Below are positions 25,826 through 33,556 of a stretch of DNA of 44,369 bases, piece after piece. Position 1 is the stretch's first letter. Each line of letters opens with the position of its first letter. The notes under the pieces are model-generated. The model saw only the letters and a list, made by a program, of their open reading frames with translations. It had not been told where the DNA came from and did no database searches. Source of the DNA: a virus; the IMG/VR virus record IMGVR_UViG_3300042887_000125, positions 1 through 44,369 of that record; one strand, 5' to 3'. The position numbers and the translations under genes are program-made.

Positions 25826-28228
25826 TTACCTCGCTAAAGAATTTTTGAATGGGTTTTCTGCAAATGCCATGTATATGTAAGTTTGTGCTGCGTTTATTCC
25901 TGCGTATGTGCCTCTTAATTTAAAACCATTAGATAATAAATCTATATTAACCGTAGAAATCGTATCTTCTGCTAATGATTGGTCGGCATATAAATTTGCA
26001 TTTGCTGTGTTATATAAATTTCTTGATGTATCTTTAATTAGCCATACACCATTTGTGGCACTTGAAGAACATTTAATCATCACAAATTTAGGTCTAAATC
26101 CTGTGTATATAAAAGGCCCATCTGTAGAAGCATTCCCTGTGTAAGAACCAAAGCGACTAAAGCCTGCTATTTCTGACCAACAATAAGCTACATATTTTTC
26201 TGTGTTGGTATTAACTTCTACTCCGTTGCCAATAGAAAACACAGTTGAAGTAGGTAAGGTATCATTCCATCTAGTTGCTGCATCTACTGTAGAGGCTGTT
26301 GTATTTAACACAAGATAATCTGTTTCAGGGTTTGCGGTATTTGCAGCGTGATAAACCTGCCATGCGTCTGCTGCATCTCGGTTTTTAACAATAATCATTT
26401 TAGGTGCAACACCAAGACCATGTCCTACTGTAGCATTAGCACCTGTTCCTGTATAAGTCACCACGCTAAATCCAGCAGTTGTGTTTGCAGATACAGTAGA
26501 TGTAATAGAACCATCTGTATTAGTTGTGTTTGTGCCTTGTCCAGCTTGCCATTGCCATCCTACATAGGTAGCGGCAGATGTATTCATTTTAGCTAATGTG
26601 CCTACAGTAAATCCACCTGTGCCAAAAGCAGTTAATCCTTGTGCTTGTGTTGTTTCTGCTGCTGTAGAGTTAGACACCAAGTCTTTAGTAGTTCCACGCA
26701 CAGAGTCATATAAGGCATGGTCTGTAGCACCGCTTCTACCTTTTACCCATACAAAATCAGGCTTAAATGCACTTGCATTAGTGACTGATAAAGATGCACC
26801 TGTTCCTGTATATGTTGTTGCATCCATCACAGTATTACCTTTTACAATAGTGCTATTAGGTAGGTTAAATGTGTTTAGTGCTACAAAGCCTGTAGGAGGT
26901 GTGTAAGCAAATGGTCTTTGTCCAAAATTTACATTACAAGTAAAAGTTCCAGTTGCTCCAGCAGCATGAACAGCAGGATAATAGTTACTTAATGTTAAAC
27001 TACTATATGCAGTTCCTTGAGAAACATTGTTTTTATAAAAAGCAATTGTTCCATTATCTACATCTAAAGCAACGCCTATTACATCTGATGTTGTAAATGA
27101 AGCTCCATATGATGATATAGTAACACCATTTTGTTTTTGACCATTAGATAAATAAAGATAAATATCTCCAGCAGAAAATGCTGGTGTCGTGCCATTTCCA
27201 CCATTGGTTGCAGAAGTAAATTTTGCAATACCAATTTGAGCAGCAACTCCTAATGCAGAAGGTGTTACTTCATAATAATATTTGCCTGAAGAAGGAAGTA
27301 AAAATGTTCCTCTAGCTTGTTTACCTGTTGTTCCTGTAACAGCTAATGAAGCATTTAAATTTCCTTGACTAATTGTTCCGTAGTTAGTTTCTACAGGGTT
27401 CAACACAGCATAATTACCTACAGTAGCACTTGTATTAGTAGGGCTATCTGTCATAGCATCATAAGTTGTTCCAGCAGTTACAGATATGTTATTAGTTGTC
27501 CAGTAGTTACCATTACCAGAGAAGTCTTTACCTAGACCAGCATTAGAACCTGATGTAGTAGCTATGTCAGAGAAGTTTAAATAGAAACCATTAGTACCAT
27601 AGGTGCCTGTGTATGCTTTAGGTTTCCATACACCTGTAGTTGTATCTGTTTCGCCAAAGTCTGATGGTGTAAGGGCTTGTCCATCTACCATGTATGTTTC
27701 TGTTAAGTAGCCATCAAGGTAGGTAGCTCCACTGTACATTCTACTAATACGATGCTCTAATGTTTTGTTCATACCAATAGCAGAAACATTTAATGCAGGA
27801 TAAGTTGCGGTAGTAAACGCTGTTACCTGAACTCCATTTATATAAATTTTTACCCTGTCAGAGGCAGTAGCTTGAGTAGAATCGTACACCTCTAAAATGT
27901 GATACCATGCGCTAGGATCTCTAAATACTTGAGTGGTTATCATTCTATATTGATAAGTTGCCCCCAATCTAAAAGCACTGAAGGTATCATCTGATAAAAA
28001 CCCTATGAAATTACCAGTTCCAGAATTTGTTATGGTAGAAAGAATTGTTTGCTGTACGCCAAGCTGCCCTCTTTTAACCCAGGTGCTAAACGTCCATGTA
28101 ACATCACTTCCATCTGTTGTTGGAGTTCTGTTTAGATAAGCAGATGCACTACTTCTAAGACGAAGTGAGTTATTAATATTATAACCACCAGCTGTTTGAA
28201 TAGCATTACTGTTTTGTAGTAATGACAT
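25826..28228 (-). CDS. Large tail fibre/adhesin with LamG-like, SPRY-like and DUF7483-like regions
   Basis: 800 residues from ATG 28228 (TAATG coupling; ATG 28255 is an in-frame alternative). Residues about 30-230 look like a concanavalin/LamG domain (TFSTWVKRG, KIYINGV, DGYLTETYMVDG). About 290-440 resembles a SPRY domain (YYEVTP, IGVALDVDNGTIAFYKNN). The C-terminal part repeats PDFVWVKGRSG and PKMIIVKNRDA as in DUF7483. This is the best candidate for the receptor-binding protein. The base composition of this gene is richer in G and C than its neighbours at several places, which fits exchange among phages. Confidence 0.8.
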   Translation of the reverse strand: MSLLQNSNAIQTAGGYNINNSLRLRSSASAYLNRTPTTDGSDVTWTFSTWVKRGQLGVQQTILSTITNSGTGNFIGFLSDDTFSAFRLGATYQYRMITTQVFRDPSAWYHILEVYDSTQATASDRVKIYINGVQVTAFTTATYPALNVSAIGMNKTLEHRISRMYSGATYLDGYLTETYMVDGQALTPSDFGETDTTTGVWKPKAYTGTYGTNGFYLNFSDIATTSGSNAGLGKDFSGNGNYWTTNNISVTAGTTYDAMTDSPTNTSATVGNYAVLNPVETNYGTISQGNLNASLAVTGTTGKQARGTFLLPSSGKYYYEVTPSALGVAAQIGIAKFTSATNGGNGTTPAFSAGDIYLYLSNGQKQNGVTISSYGASFTTSDVIGVALDVDNGTIAFYKNNVSQGTAYSSLTLSNYYPAVHAAGATGTFTCNVNFGQRPFAYTPPTGFVALNTFNLPNSTIVKGNTVMDATTYTGTGASLSVTNASAFKPDFVWVKGRSGATDHALYDSVRGTTKDLVSNSTAAETTQAQGLTAFGTGGFTVGTLAKMNTSAATYVGWQWQAGQGTNTTNTDGSITSTVSANTTAGFSVVTYTGTGANATVGHGLGVAPKMIIVKNRDAADAWQVYHAANTANPETDYLVLNTTASTVDAATRWNDTLPTSTVFSIGNGVEVNTNTEKYVAYCWSEIAGFSRFGSYTGNASTDGPFIYTGFRPKFVMIKCSSSATNGVWLIKDTSRNLYNTANANLYADQSLAEDTISTVNIDLLSNGFKLRGTYAGINAAQTYIYMAFAENPFKNSLAR

Positions 28229-28797
28229 TAAGCAAGAACTCCTGAAGCTGTACAATAAGCATTTGTACCATTATCATAATATGAAATTAAATATGTACCA
28301 GCAGCTGATACTGTAGTTAAGAATGTTGTGCCTACTTTAGTAGTTGCTGCTGCTGTGATAGCATGACCACCTGTATTGATAAGAAGAACGTAACCTGATT
28401 GGCCAGCAGTATGGTTAGTGAATGTAAGAGCACCTGTACCTGAAGGTGTGCATGTGAAGTTATTAGATGCAGCTAAGTCAAATGATAAATCGTTATCAGT
28501 TACTGGAGTACCACGTTGTGATCCTGACCAAGATTGATCTACATCTAGTTTAGCTGTATCAACATCATAAGCTTGTACTGATACGCCAACATCAGAATCA
28601 GTAACTACATTACTACCTGCTTCTTGAAGAGTTCCTGTAAAGTTTACAGTAGCATCATCTAATAAGTCAGCTTTAACAAATGTAGAAATTTGAGTAGCGG
28701 TAACCTTCTTAGAGGTACCTGCTTCATTAATTTCAAATTCATTTGCACCAACTACTGATCCTGCTGCGGTTAACCCTGATATTTTTACATTTGCCAT
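28228..28797 (-). CDS. Tail fibre protein
   Basis: 189 residues with an N-terminal NVKISGLTAAGSVVGANEFEI module and a C-terminal beta-rich region (DQSWSGSQRGTP, LLINTGGHAITA) seen in many aquatic phage tail fibres. It lies between fibre-like genes and is coupled by TAATG to the large adhesin. Probably a distal or linking fibre part. Confidence 0.75.
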   Translation of the reverse strand: MANVKISGLTAAGSVVGANEFEINEAGTSKKVTATQISTFVKADLLDDATVNFTGTLQEAGSNVVTDSDVGVSVQAYDVDTAKLDVDQSWSGSQRGTPVTDNDLSFDLAASNNFTCTPSGTGALTFTNHTAGQSGYVLLINTGGHAITAAATTKVGTTFLTTVSAAGTYLISYYDNGTNAYCTASGVLA

Positions 28798-29100
28798 TTA
28801 GTATACCCTTTTCCAGTTTCCACTTATTTTTTTATATATTGCATTCGGTTGTTGCCATGCTCCATTGTACTTTACATAAGGAACAAATAATTTCCATACT
28901 CCACTAACTTTAACATAAGGTTCAGAAGCTAATGGTTTTAATGTAGGATCAGCAACCAGGGAACCTACAACTGTATTACTTACTTCCTCATTTGTAATTC
29001 GTGTATCACCAGCTTCTGTTATACGAGTATCACTAGCTTCAGTAATACGAATTAACTCTTCTGATACTGATTCAAATTGTCCATATTGAATTAAAGGCAT
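28798..29100 (-). CDS. Small repeat-containing tail fibre protein
   Basis: About 100 residues from ATG 29100, which overlaps the upstream stop (TAATG). The N-terminus repeats an RITEAxDT unit three times. The C-terminus has three tandem YVK-x2-G-x-W-like units ending in WKRVY. Both features are also found in the upstream 291-residue protein, so the two are related or share an attachment module. Function presumably fibre or host contact; not directly shown. Confidence 0.7.
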   Translation of the reverse strand: MPLIQYGQFESVSEELIRITEASDTRITEAGDTRITNEEVSNTVVGSLVADPTLKPLASEPYVKVSGVWKLFVPYVKYNGAWQQPNAIYKKISGNWKRVY

Positions 29101-29975
29101 TAGTAAACCCTCGTCCAAGCACCACTTACTTTAACATAAATATAATCTGGAGTTTTCCAAGATCCTAAATGCTTAACGTAAGGAGTTGTAACTTTCCAAC
29201 TAGTATCTTTAACATAAAGAGTAGAAGAGAACGCTATTCTTGTTCCATCTGCTGCTAATGTTCCTGTACTTGATAGTGCAGAAGTTGCCTGTATTGTTAC
29301 ATCTGGATCTGCACTAATTGAACCTGATCCTGTTAGTGAGGCATCAGCAGTTCTAATTTTTAACCCTTGGTTAACAAGAGTACCTGTTCCTGTTAAAGCA
29401 CTTAAACCATATCTAGTTACTAAACCTATTGCACTTAAATTAGAACTAGAAGTAAGATTACTAAATCTATAAGCTTTTACATCAGGTATTGCAGATACAA
29501 CACCAAACGCTTCAAAGTTATGAGTGTGACCAATCTTACGATCACCTGCAAATAAATGAGTACCAATTAATTGTAGGTCTGCAAAACCAAATAATGTTTT
29601 AGAACCTACAGCACTTAAAGAACCTACTCCAGATAAAGCTGAGTTACCATATTTAGCAACAATAGAAGTCTCTGTAATACTTCCTGTTGCATTTAAACTA
29701 GAGTTAGCTGGTTGAGTAAGTGATCCAATTGAGGCTAAAGATCCAGTACCAGTTAAACTTGTTGCTCCAGTATTTTTTAATATGGGTGTAGCTGAAAAGA
29801 TTCCTTCGCTACTAATATCAAAAAAAGCTTTTTGCTTTGATAACCCTATTACTGCTAAACTACCACTACCATTGAGATCACTAAACCCTTCATCAAAACG
29901 TTCAGTGATCCGAAAGACATCGGCTTCCGTTAATCTATAGTCCCCGTTCTCGAGGACGCGAAAGCCATCTGCCAT
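29100..29975 (-). CDS. Repeat-rich tail fibre/adhesin-like protein
   Basis: 291 residues. Residues 1-30 carry RLTE/RITE units. Residues about 35-245 consist of degenerate repeats of roughly 15-25 residues built on L(T/S)G(T/S)GSL followed by AxG. The last 40 residues have three YVK...W units ending in WTRVY, as in the following gene. This architecture is typical of beta-structured surface fibres. It sits next to a Gp80-like tail protein. Confidence 0.65.
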   Translation of the reverse strand: MADGFRVLENGDYRLTEADVFRITERFDEGFSDLNGSGSLAVIGLSKQKAFFDISSEGIFSATPILKNTGATSLTGTGSLASIGSLTQPANSSLNATGSITETSIVAKYGNSALSGVGSLSAVGSKTLFGFADLQLIGTHLFAGDRKIGHTHNFEAFGVVSAIPDVKAYRFSNLTSSSNLSAIGLVTRYGLSALTGTGTLVNQGLKIRTADASLTGSGSISADPDVTIQATSALSSTGTLAADGTRIAFSSTLYVKDTSWKVTTPYVKHLGSWKTPDYIYVKVSGAWTRVY

Positions 29976-29977
29976 GA

Positions 29978-30370
29978 TTAAGCTAGTGTTAAGTCAATAT
30001 TACCAATTGAGAACTCTAGTGTATCACCATCATTAACTGTCTTAGAAGCAGTCATAGAACCATGCCATAAAAGATTACCACCAGAAGAGTTATCAAAAAT
30101 ACCAATGTGAGTTACAGTACCAAAGTTAGCACCTGAAGCAGTAAATGAAACTGCACCTGTGTTAGAAGTTGTACCACCTGGACTTGATGCTGCACCAAAT
30201 GCTACTGACTGACGAGTATAACCACCAGTAGAAACTTCTGTACCACCACCTGAATCAGATGGAGCTGCTGTGTATAATGCCACGTACCAAGCTGTTGGTC
30301 GTGTTGCAGAACCTGTAGTCATTGCCCAATCGAGTAATAACTTCTCTGCGTAGTCTGATAAAGCTGCCAT
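29978..30370 (-). CDS. Phage tail fibre protein, Gp80-like
   Basis: 130 residues with TRPTAWYVALYTAAPS near residue 23, GGYTRQSVAFGA and a THIGIFD motif. This is the usual signature of a small beta-rich tail protein found beside fibre genes, often called Gp80-like. It likely forms part of the tail tip. Confidence 0.75.
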   Translation of the reverse strand: MAALSDYAEKLLLDWAMTTGSATRPTAWYVALYTAAPSDSGGGTEVSTGGYTRQSVAFGAASSPGGTTSNTGAVSFTASGANFGTVTHIGIFDNSSGGNLLWHGSMTASKTVNDGDTLEFSIGNIDLTLA

Positions 30371-30387
30371 TTATTTCTCCTATTAAA

Positions 30388-30717
30388 TTAAGTTACTTTG
30401 AACCAGATATCACCATCAGAACCGCCTGTAGGTGAACTGGTACTAATTGTTACGCGATCAACTAACGCAAGATAGTCATCGTATATTGTTTGCATTTGTG
30501 TAAGAATATTAACACCATTTACTTCAACATCACCTGCATTGAGGATATTGAATCCATTCATATCAAGATCATTTCCCATGTTGTTAGGTTCACCAGATGG
30601 GTTGGCTCGATATAAAACTTTACTGTTTAATTCTGTTTCAATAGCGTCAAACGCGGTATTAAGCGTAGTGGTACTATTAAAACCAGAACTTAAATTTGAT
30701 ATGCTAATTTTAGCCAT
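30388..30717 (-). CDS. Tail fibre-associated protein
   Basis: 109 residues beginning MAKISISNLSSGFNSTTTLN with DLDMNGFNILNAG in the middle and SSPTGGSDGDIWFKV at the end. These segments occur in the N-terminal or neck parts of phage fibres. Overlaps the HNH gene by eight bases. Structural role inferred. Confidence 0.7.
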   Translation of the reverse strand: MAKISISNLSSGFNSTTTLNTAFDAIETELNSKVLYRANPSGEPNNMGNDLDMNGFNILNAGDVEVNGVNILTQMQTIYDDYLALVDRVTISTSSPTGGSDGDIWFKVT

Positions 30718-30970
30718 TGCGTTTTTTCCTCATTGCTTCTTTTGTTAAATTTGTTTTTGCAGATACAACACGTAGGTTTGTCTTCTTGTTACTACCCCCA
30801 CTCTTTAGTGGACGCTTATGATCTACTTGTCTACTATCACCAACTTTAAGACCAACTGCTTTTCTTGCTGAGTTACGTTTAGCTCTATCCTTAACTCTGC
30901 CAGGCTTTGATGTCTTTTCCCAGGAGAGTTCTTTTTTGTAATCTCGTTTACCGTTTGTAGTAAAAGGCAT
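30710..30970 (-). CDS. HNH endonuclease-like protein
   Basis: 86 residues, very basic. VDHKRPLKSGGSNKKTNLRV is the HNH core (H51, then the asparagine of NL), without the zinc-binding cysteines of larger HNH proteins. Small HNH proteins adjacent to terminases assist packaging or cut DNA in several phages. Here it lies two genes from the terminase small subunit. Could be a nicking partner or a homing-type remnant. Confidence 0.75.
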   Translation of the reverse strand: MPFTTNGKRDYKKELSWEKTSKPGRVKDRAKRNSARKAVGLKVGDSRQVDHKRPLKSGGSNKKTNLRVVSAKTNLTKEAMRKKRNG

Positions 30971-31152
30971 TATGGGTACAAGTACTCTGAACCATTAGTT
31001 GCAGAGTAAAGTCTCATTAAGTCAGGTAGTGCTAGACCTGTAACACCTAAGTCAGTTTCAAGAGCTTTCTTTAAACCATCGTTGTATTGAGTAGGGTAGC
31101 TCTTAGTAACACAGTAAGCTATGAATGTATCTGGATTTGGATAGTTAAGCAT
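30970..31152 (-). CDS. Small hypothetical protein (60 aa)
   Basis: 60 residues from ATG 31152, with AAAGG nine bases upstream; the in-frame TTG at 31161 is less likely. It overlaps the terminase small subunit gene by eight bases and the HNH gene by one (TAATG). No recognised domain. Function unknown. Confidence 0.65.
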   Translation of the reverse strand: MLNYPNPDTFIAYCVTKSYPTQYNDGLKKALETDLGVTGLALPDLMRLYSATNGSEYLYP

Positions 31153-31690
31153 TGTTGACAACCTTTAGACCAATTCGTTCTAGATCACTAGCAACGTCTT
31201 TATTTATTCCGAGTATATGTTTCTTCTCGCGTTCAAGTTCTTCTTTAGAGGGGCGACCTCGTTTAGATAGGTAACCTTTCTCAACAAGGTACTTAGCAGC
31301 ATTCACACCCTTAGCATCGTTATCGAGTGAAGAAGTCATGAGTGCCTTAATGGCCTTAGCCTTGATACGAATATCTAGTTCTTCTCTCCAAGCTTTAATC
31401 TCATCTTTAATTCCAGGGATTGTATCTCCCTGTAACTTTTGCCAATGATCCCAGGAATTGAATACGTCCATTGCGAACTCATACTCAAGTCCTGGAACAT
31501 GATCATAGGCCATGTATAACTTCTTGAGGGAAAGATATTCAACGCCGTCACGAATAATATCTTCTGCTTTGAGGGTGAAGATAGGTGGATACTTCGCATC
31601 TACACCATAACGTAGCTCCCAGAATAAACTCTGAGTCCTATAACGACCCATGTCATCTTTCATAGAAGCATGTAATTTGTTTAAGTTCAT
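31145..31690 (-). CDS. Terminase small subunit (DNA maturase A-like)
   Basis: 181 residues, helical. The C-terminal third has NDAKGVNAAKYLVEKGYLSKRGRPSKEE, a pattern common to small terminase subunits of aquatic podoviruses. It is the first gene after the two leftward promoters (31741-31769, 31861-31889), separate from the large subunit at 22048. It should recognise phage DNA for packaging. Confidence 0.75.
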   Translation of the reverse strand: MNLNKLHASMKDDMGRYRTQSLFWELRYGVDAKYPPIFTLKAEDIIRDGVEYLSLKKLYMAYDHVPGLEYEFAMDVFNSWDHWQKLQGDTIPGIKDEIKAWREELDIRIKAKAIKALMTSSLDNDAKGVNAAKYLVEKGYLSKRGRPSKEELEREKKHILGINKDVASDLERIGLKVVNNA

Positions 31691-31740
31691 AGACGACAGT
31701 TAGTTGGTTTTTGTAAGACGAATTTATATTATACCTGAAT

Positions 31741-31769
31741 AGTATATCATAAAATTATTAAATTGTCAA
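31741..31769 (-). promoter_or_regulatory. Leftward sigma70 promoter, proximal
   Basis: On the - strand: TTGACA (31764-31769), 17 bases, TATACT (31741-31746), with TG one base before the -10 box. It lies about 50 bases before the terminase small subunit start and should drive the packaging and tail fibre genes. Confidence 0.82.
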
Positions 31770-31860
31770 GTATTATTTAGTTTATAGTTATAATTATAAT
31801 TTATAGTTTATAATTTATAATTAACTATTAACTCTTTACTATAATTAATAATTATAATTT

Positions 31861-31889
31861 ATTATATCATATAATTCTTAATTTGTCAA
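31861..31889 (-). promoter_or_regulatory. Leftward sigma70 promoter, distal
   Basis: On the - strand: TTGACA (31884-31889), 17 bases, TATAAT (31861-31866), with extended TG (TGATATAAT). It is a full consensus match 120 bases upstream of the proximal promoter and shares the ATGATATA sequence with it, which suggests the two arose by duplication. Confidence 0.83.
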
Positions 31890-31957
31890 GAGGTAATTAA
31901 ATTATTAATTAATCCCGAGCAGAGGGTACGTAAGTAACCGATGCGAGGGGTAGGCAT

Positions 31958-32076
31958 AGTCCGAAGTTAATAATCCTACCCCGAGCATATAGTCAATAGT
32001 CCTCACACGGTTACCACCGTGTTATCGGATGTGAATAGTCCGATCTTCAACATTTCTATGAGATAATTTTTAGTCC
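31958..32076 (+). repeat. Four spaced AGTCC motifs (iteron-like)
   Basis: AGTCC occurs at 31958, 31998, 32037 and 32072, three times preceded by AT as ATAGTCC, at spacings of 40, 39 and 35 bases. Each lies next to or within a hairpin. They could be protein-binding iterons of an origin or repeated elements of a structured RNA. Short length means chance cannot be excluded. Confidence 0.4.
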
Positions 32077-32320
32077 TAATGCAACCTAAGAGCTCTGATT
32101 GGTTCCCCCTGGTACCCTTTAGTGACAACAGTCACTCTAAATAACAATAATTATTCCCACCATGGTAATTGTTGTATTACAAACTAACTACTATTCCCAC
32201 ATCTAACTCATTGATGTTACTTGTATTATATATTTTTGGACCATCAAACCCATAGTCTATTGTAACATTGTTCTTAACTACTAGTGTGGGGTACCGCTTA
32301 ACTCACAAAATATTATCTTA

Positions 32321-32426
32321 TCACATGGTCAAGACCTTCCGCTTCGCTCCAGCGAGAACGCTATCGCGTTGTCCTGACTTCATGTGAACAATAAATTTTG
32401 AATGAGTTTTCGCTCATTTATTTTTT
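32321..32426 (+). ncRNA. Possible structured leader/ncRNA ending in intrinsic terminator
   Basis: TCACATG (32321-32327) pairs with CATGTGA (32381-32387). The stem continues with TCA/TGA and GAC/GTC and encloses smaller hairpins, one being AACGC-TATC-GCGTT (32357-32370). Then AATGAG-TTTTCG-CTCATT (32401-32418) followed by TATTTTTT is a plausible terminator. It ends 19 bases before the first early gene. This could be an attenuating leader or the 3' end of a phage small RNA. No known family was recognised. Confidence 0.45.
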
Positions 32427-32444
32427 AATTTCAAGGAGTATAAC

Positions 32445-32579
32445 ATGAAAGACCCAAGACAACTTTATCTTTTCAATGATATGAACTTTGATGATATGGA
32501 ATCAGATGACTATGAAGAGTCTTATTTCAATTATCTTATGGACCATCTTGATGAAGTAGAAGATGAACAAGAGTTTTAA
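32445..32579 (+). CDS. Small highly acidic early protein (44 aa)
   Basis: A 44-codon ORF with AAGGAG upstream of its ATG. About a third of the residues are Asp or Glu and only two are Lys/Arg, so it is strongly negative. It is the first gene of the rightward arm, where phages often encode inhibitors of host defence or transcription, some of which mimic DNA. That role is only a hypothesis. It has its own terminator immediately downstream. Confidence 0.72.
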   Translation: MKDPRQLYLFNDMNFDDMESDDYEESYFNYLMDHLDEVEDEQEF

Positions 32580-32587
32580 TCTACGCA

Positions 32588-32625
32588 AAATAAGTCCCTT
32601 CTTTCGTGAAGGGACGTTATTTTTC
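32588..32625 (+). terminator. Strong intrinsic terminator
   Basis: GTCCCTTC (32594-32601), loop TTTCGT, GAAGGGAC (32608-32615): a perfect 8-bp stem, extended by AATAA/TTATT, followed by TTATTTTT. The flanking A and T runs could make it work in both directions. Confidence 0.85.
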
Positions 32626-32661
32626 TTCGATATTTTTAATTTTATAAAAGGAAATCATATT

Positions 32662-32982
32662 ATGGCAACAACTAAAAAAGTTTATTCAGGTCCAAAGTTT
32701 GACTTTGATTCATTCAATGGCTTAGTTAAAAATCAACCAGTAGGTACTCGTTTATTCCTTGCTGAACAATTGATTCGTGACATCAAGACGAGTTACGATG
32801 ACAATGACAATCCTAACTTTGACGCAGCGCGTAAGTTATTGCGTGATGTTAAAGAGTTACGAGTTGCTCACAAAGCACAAGTCGCTCAGTATCTTTCAGA
32901 GCGTGATGCGTATGCTGACAATCGTGGTCGTCCTGAAATGGAAACAACTAATCACACTAACTCAGGTGATTACGCAGCTTAA
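32662..32982 (+). CDS. Early hypothetical protein (106 aa)
   Basis: 106 residues from ATG 32662, preceded by AAAAGGAAATC; the longer in-frame reading from 32563 is blocked by overlap with the terminator and the acidic gene. The protein is charged, with a helical centre (FLAEQLIRDI, AARKLLRDVKELR) and a polar tail. No known domain. It is flanked by terminators on both sides, so it is likely strongly and separately controlled. Confidence 0.75.
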   Translation: MATTKKVYSGPKFDFDSFNGLVKNQPVGTRLFLAEQLIRDIKTSYDDNDNPNFDAARKLLRDVKELRVAHKAQVAQYLSERDAYADNRGRPEMETTNHTNSGDYAA

Positions 32983-32993
32983 CTTTATCAATG

Positions 32994-33025
32994 GAGCAGG
33001 GCTTCGGCTCTGCTCTCTCTTTTTT
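32994..33025 (+). terminator. Strong intrinsic terminator with TTCG tetraloop
   Basis: GAGCAGGGC (32994-33002), TTCG loop, GCTCTGCTC (33007-33015): 9 pairs with one G-U, then TCTCTTTTTT. A textbook terminator 11 bases after the stop codon at 32982. Confidence 0.9.
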
Positions 33026-33036
33026 AGGAGTCTCAA

Positions 33037-33210
33037 ATGTATTATAAATTAATTAATCCTTCTACCAAAGCTACAATGTTTTACGATGAACTCACTGACT
33101 GGTTATTCTACAAAGGTTGGCGCATCGAACGCGAAGCCAAAGCTTCTGAAATTGATTACCTTGAGTATCTCGCGATTGAACATGACCTAATGGAAGAAAT
33201 GGCAGATTAG
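33037..33210 (+). CDS. Small early protein (57 aa)
   Basis: A 57-codon ORF with TAGGAG eight bases before ATG 33037, beginning inside the region right after the previous terminator. The product is slightly acidic and helical, with aromatic residues near DWLFYKGW. Some codons (CGC, GCC, GCG) are richer in GC than the surrounding genes. No family recognised. Confidence 0.7.
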   Translation: MYYKLINPSTKATMFYDELTDWLFYKGWRIEREAKASEIDYLEYLAIEHDLMEEMAD

Positions 33211-33215
33211 ATTTG

Positions 33216-33230
33216 CCCCGCTTCGCGGGG
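33216..33230 (+). terminator. GC-rich hairpin (weak terminator)
   Basis: CCCCGC, TTC, GCGGGG form a compact hairpin just after the stop at 33210. No T-run follows, so it may be an mRNA-stabilising or pausing hairpin rather than a complete terminator. Confidence 0.5.
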
Positions 33231-33300
33231 GTCGGTCATAGTTTGTTAAGAGATTTGGATCCAACTAAGAGACTTGCGTCAAATTATTAAGGGGAAAATT

Positions 33301-33477
33301 ATGTGTGATAATCGTTGTGAATTCGAGCAACAAGTTAGTGAAGAAGCTCATTATCATTGGACTCTGAAAGAGTTCCAAGAGTTAATTAAAACTCATGGTG
33401 CTCGTAAAGTGTTTGATGATTTAGAAACTGATTTTATTATCAAAGTTACTAAGGAGTTGTCAAGTGAAAACAGTTAA
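33301..33477 (+). CDS. Small early protein (58 aa)
   Basis: 58 residues from ATG 33301 (AAGGGG upstream). It is acidic, with an early C-x3-C pair (CDNRC) and a predicted helix around 20-50. The 90 bases before it hold no other gene. Overlaps the next small ORF by 14 bases. Function unknown. Confidence 0.7.
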   Translation: MCDNRCEFEQQVSEEAHYHWTLKEFQELIKTHGARKVFDDLETDFIIKVTKELSSENS

Positions 33478-33556
33478 TTATTATCTGTACAAAGCTCATT
33501 CTCAAATGTTACAATACGCTTTATGTTTAAGAAGAGAAGGTCGTTATGAGACTTGA
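33464..33556 (+). CDS. Tiny ORF (30 aa), GTG start
   Basis: Starts with GTG at 33464 after an AAGGAG site seven bases upstream and ends overlapping the next start by 11 bases. The 30-residue product is basic with several tyrosines. Its only support is the good ribosome binding site and the exact filling of the gap between two genes. Confidence 0.5.
   Translation: MKTVNYYLYKAHSQMLQYALCLRREGRYET

Larger units (their letters stand above)
31691..32444. other. 754-bp divergent non-coding control region
   Basis: The only gene-free stretch longer than 300 bases. It separates the leftward packaging/structural operon from the rightward early operon. From left to right it holds two leftward promoters around an AT-rich tract (31770-31880), four AGTCC motifs at 31958, 31998, 32037 and 32072, perfect inverted repeats (31947-31982, 32005-32022, 32024-32044), a multi-branched foldable element (32321-32387) and a terminator (32401-32426). 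I found no convincing ORF. No clear rightward sigma70 promoter was found. Confidence 0.8.

Noticed and set aside
26598-26906. 102-codon + strand open frame inside the large tail fibre gene
   Set aside because: A composition artefact of a repetitive Thr/Gly-rich gene read on the opposite strand.
30710-30970. HNH protein as a homing endonuclease or mobile element
   Set aside because: No intron, interrupted gene or flanking duplication is visible; the location near terminase genes fits a packaging accessory.
31958-32076. CRISPR-like array based on repeated AGTCC at about 35-40 base spacing
   Set aside because: The shared unit is only 5-7 bases, far shorter than CRISPR repeats, and there are no cas genes.
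31910-32100. Possible tRNA or tmRNA in the structured part of the control region
   Set aside because: Several stems are visible, but there is no T-loop consensus, no proper anticodon arm and no CCA-ready acceptor.
32100-32320. A rightward sigma70 promoter for the early operon
   Set aside because: Several AT-rich hexamers were tried, but none gives a reasonable -35 and -10 pair with 16-18 base spacing.
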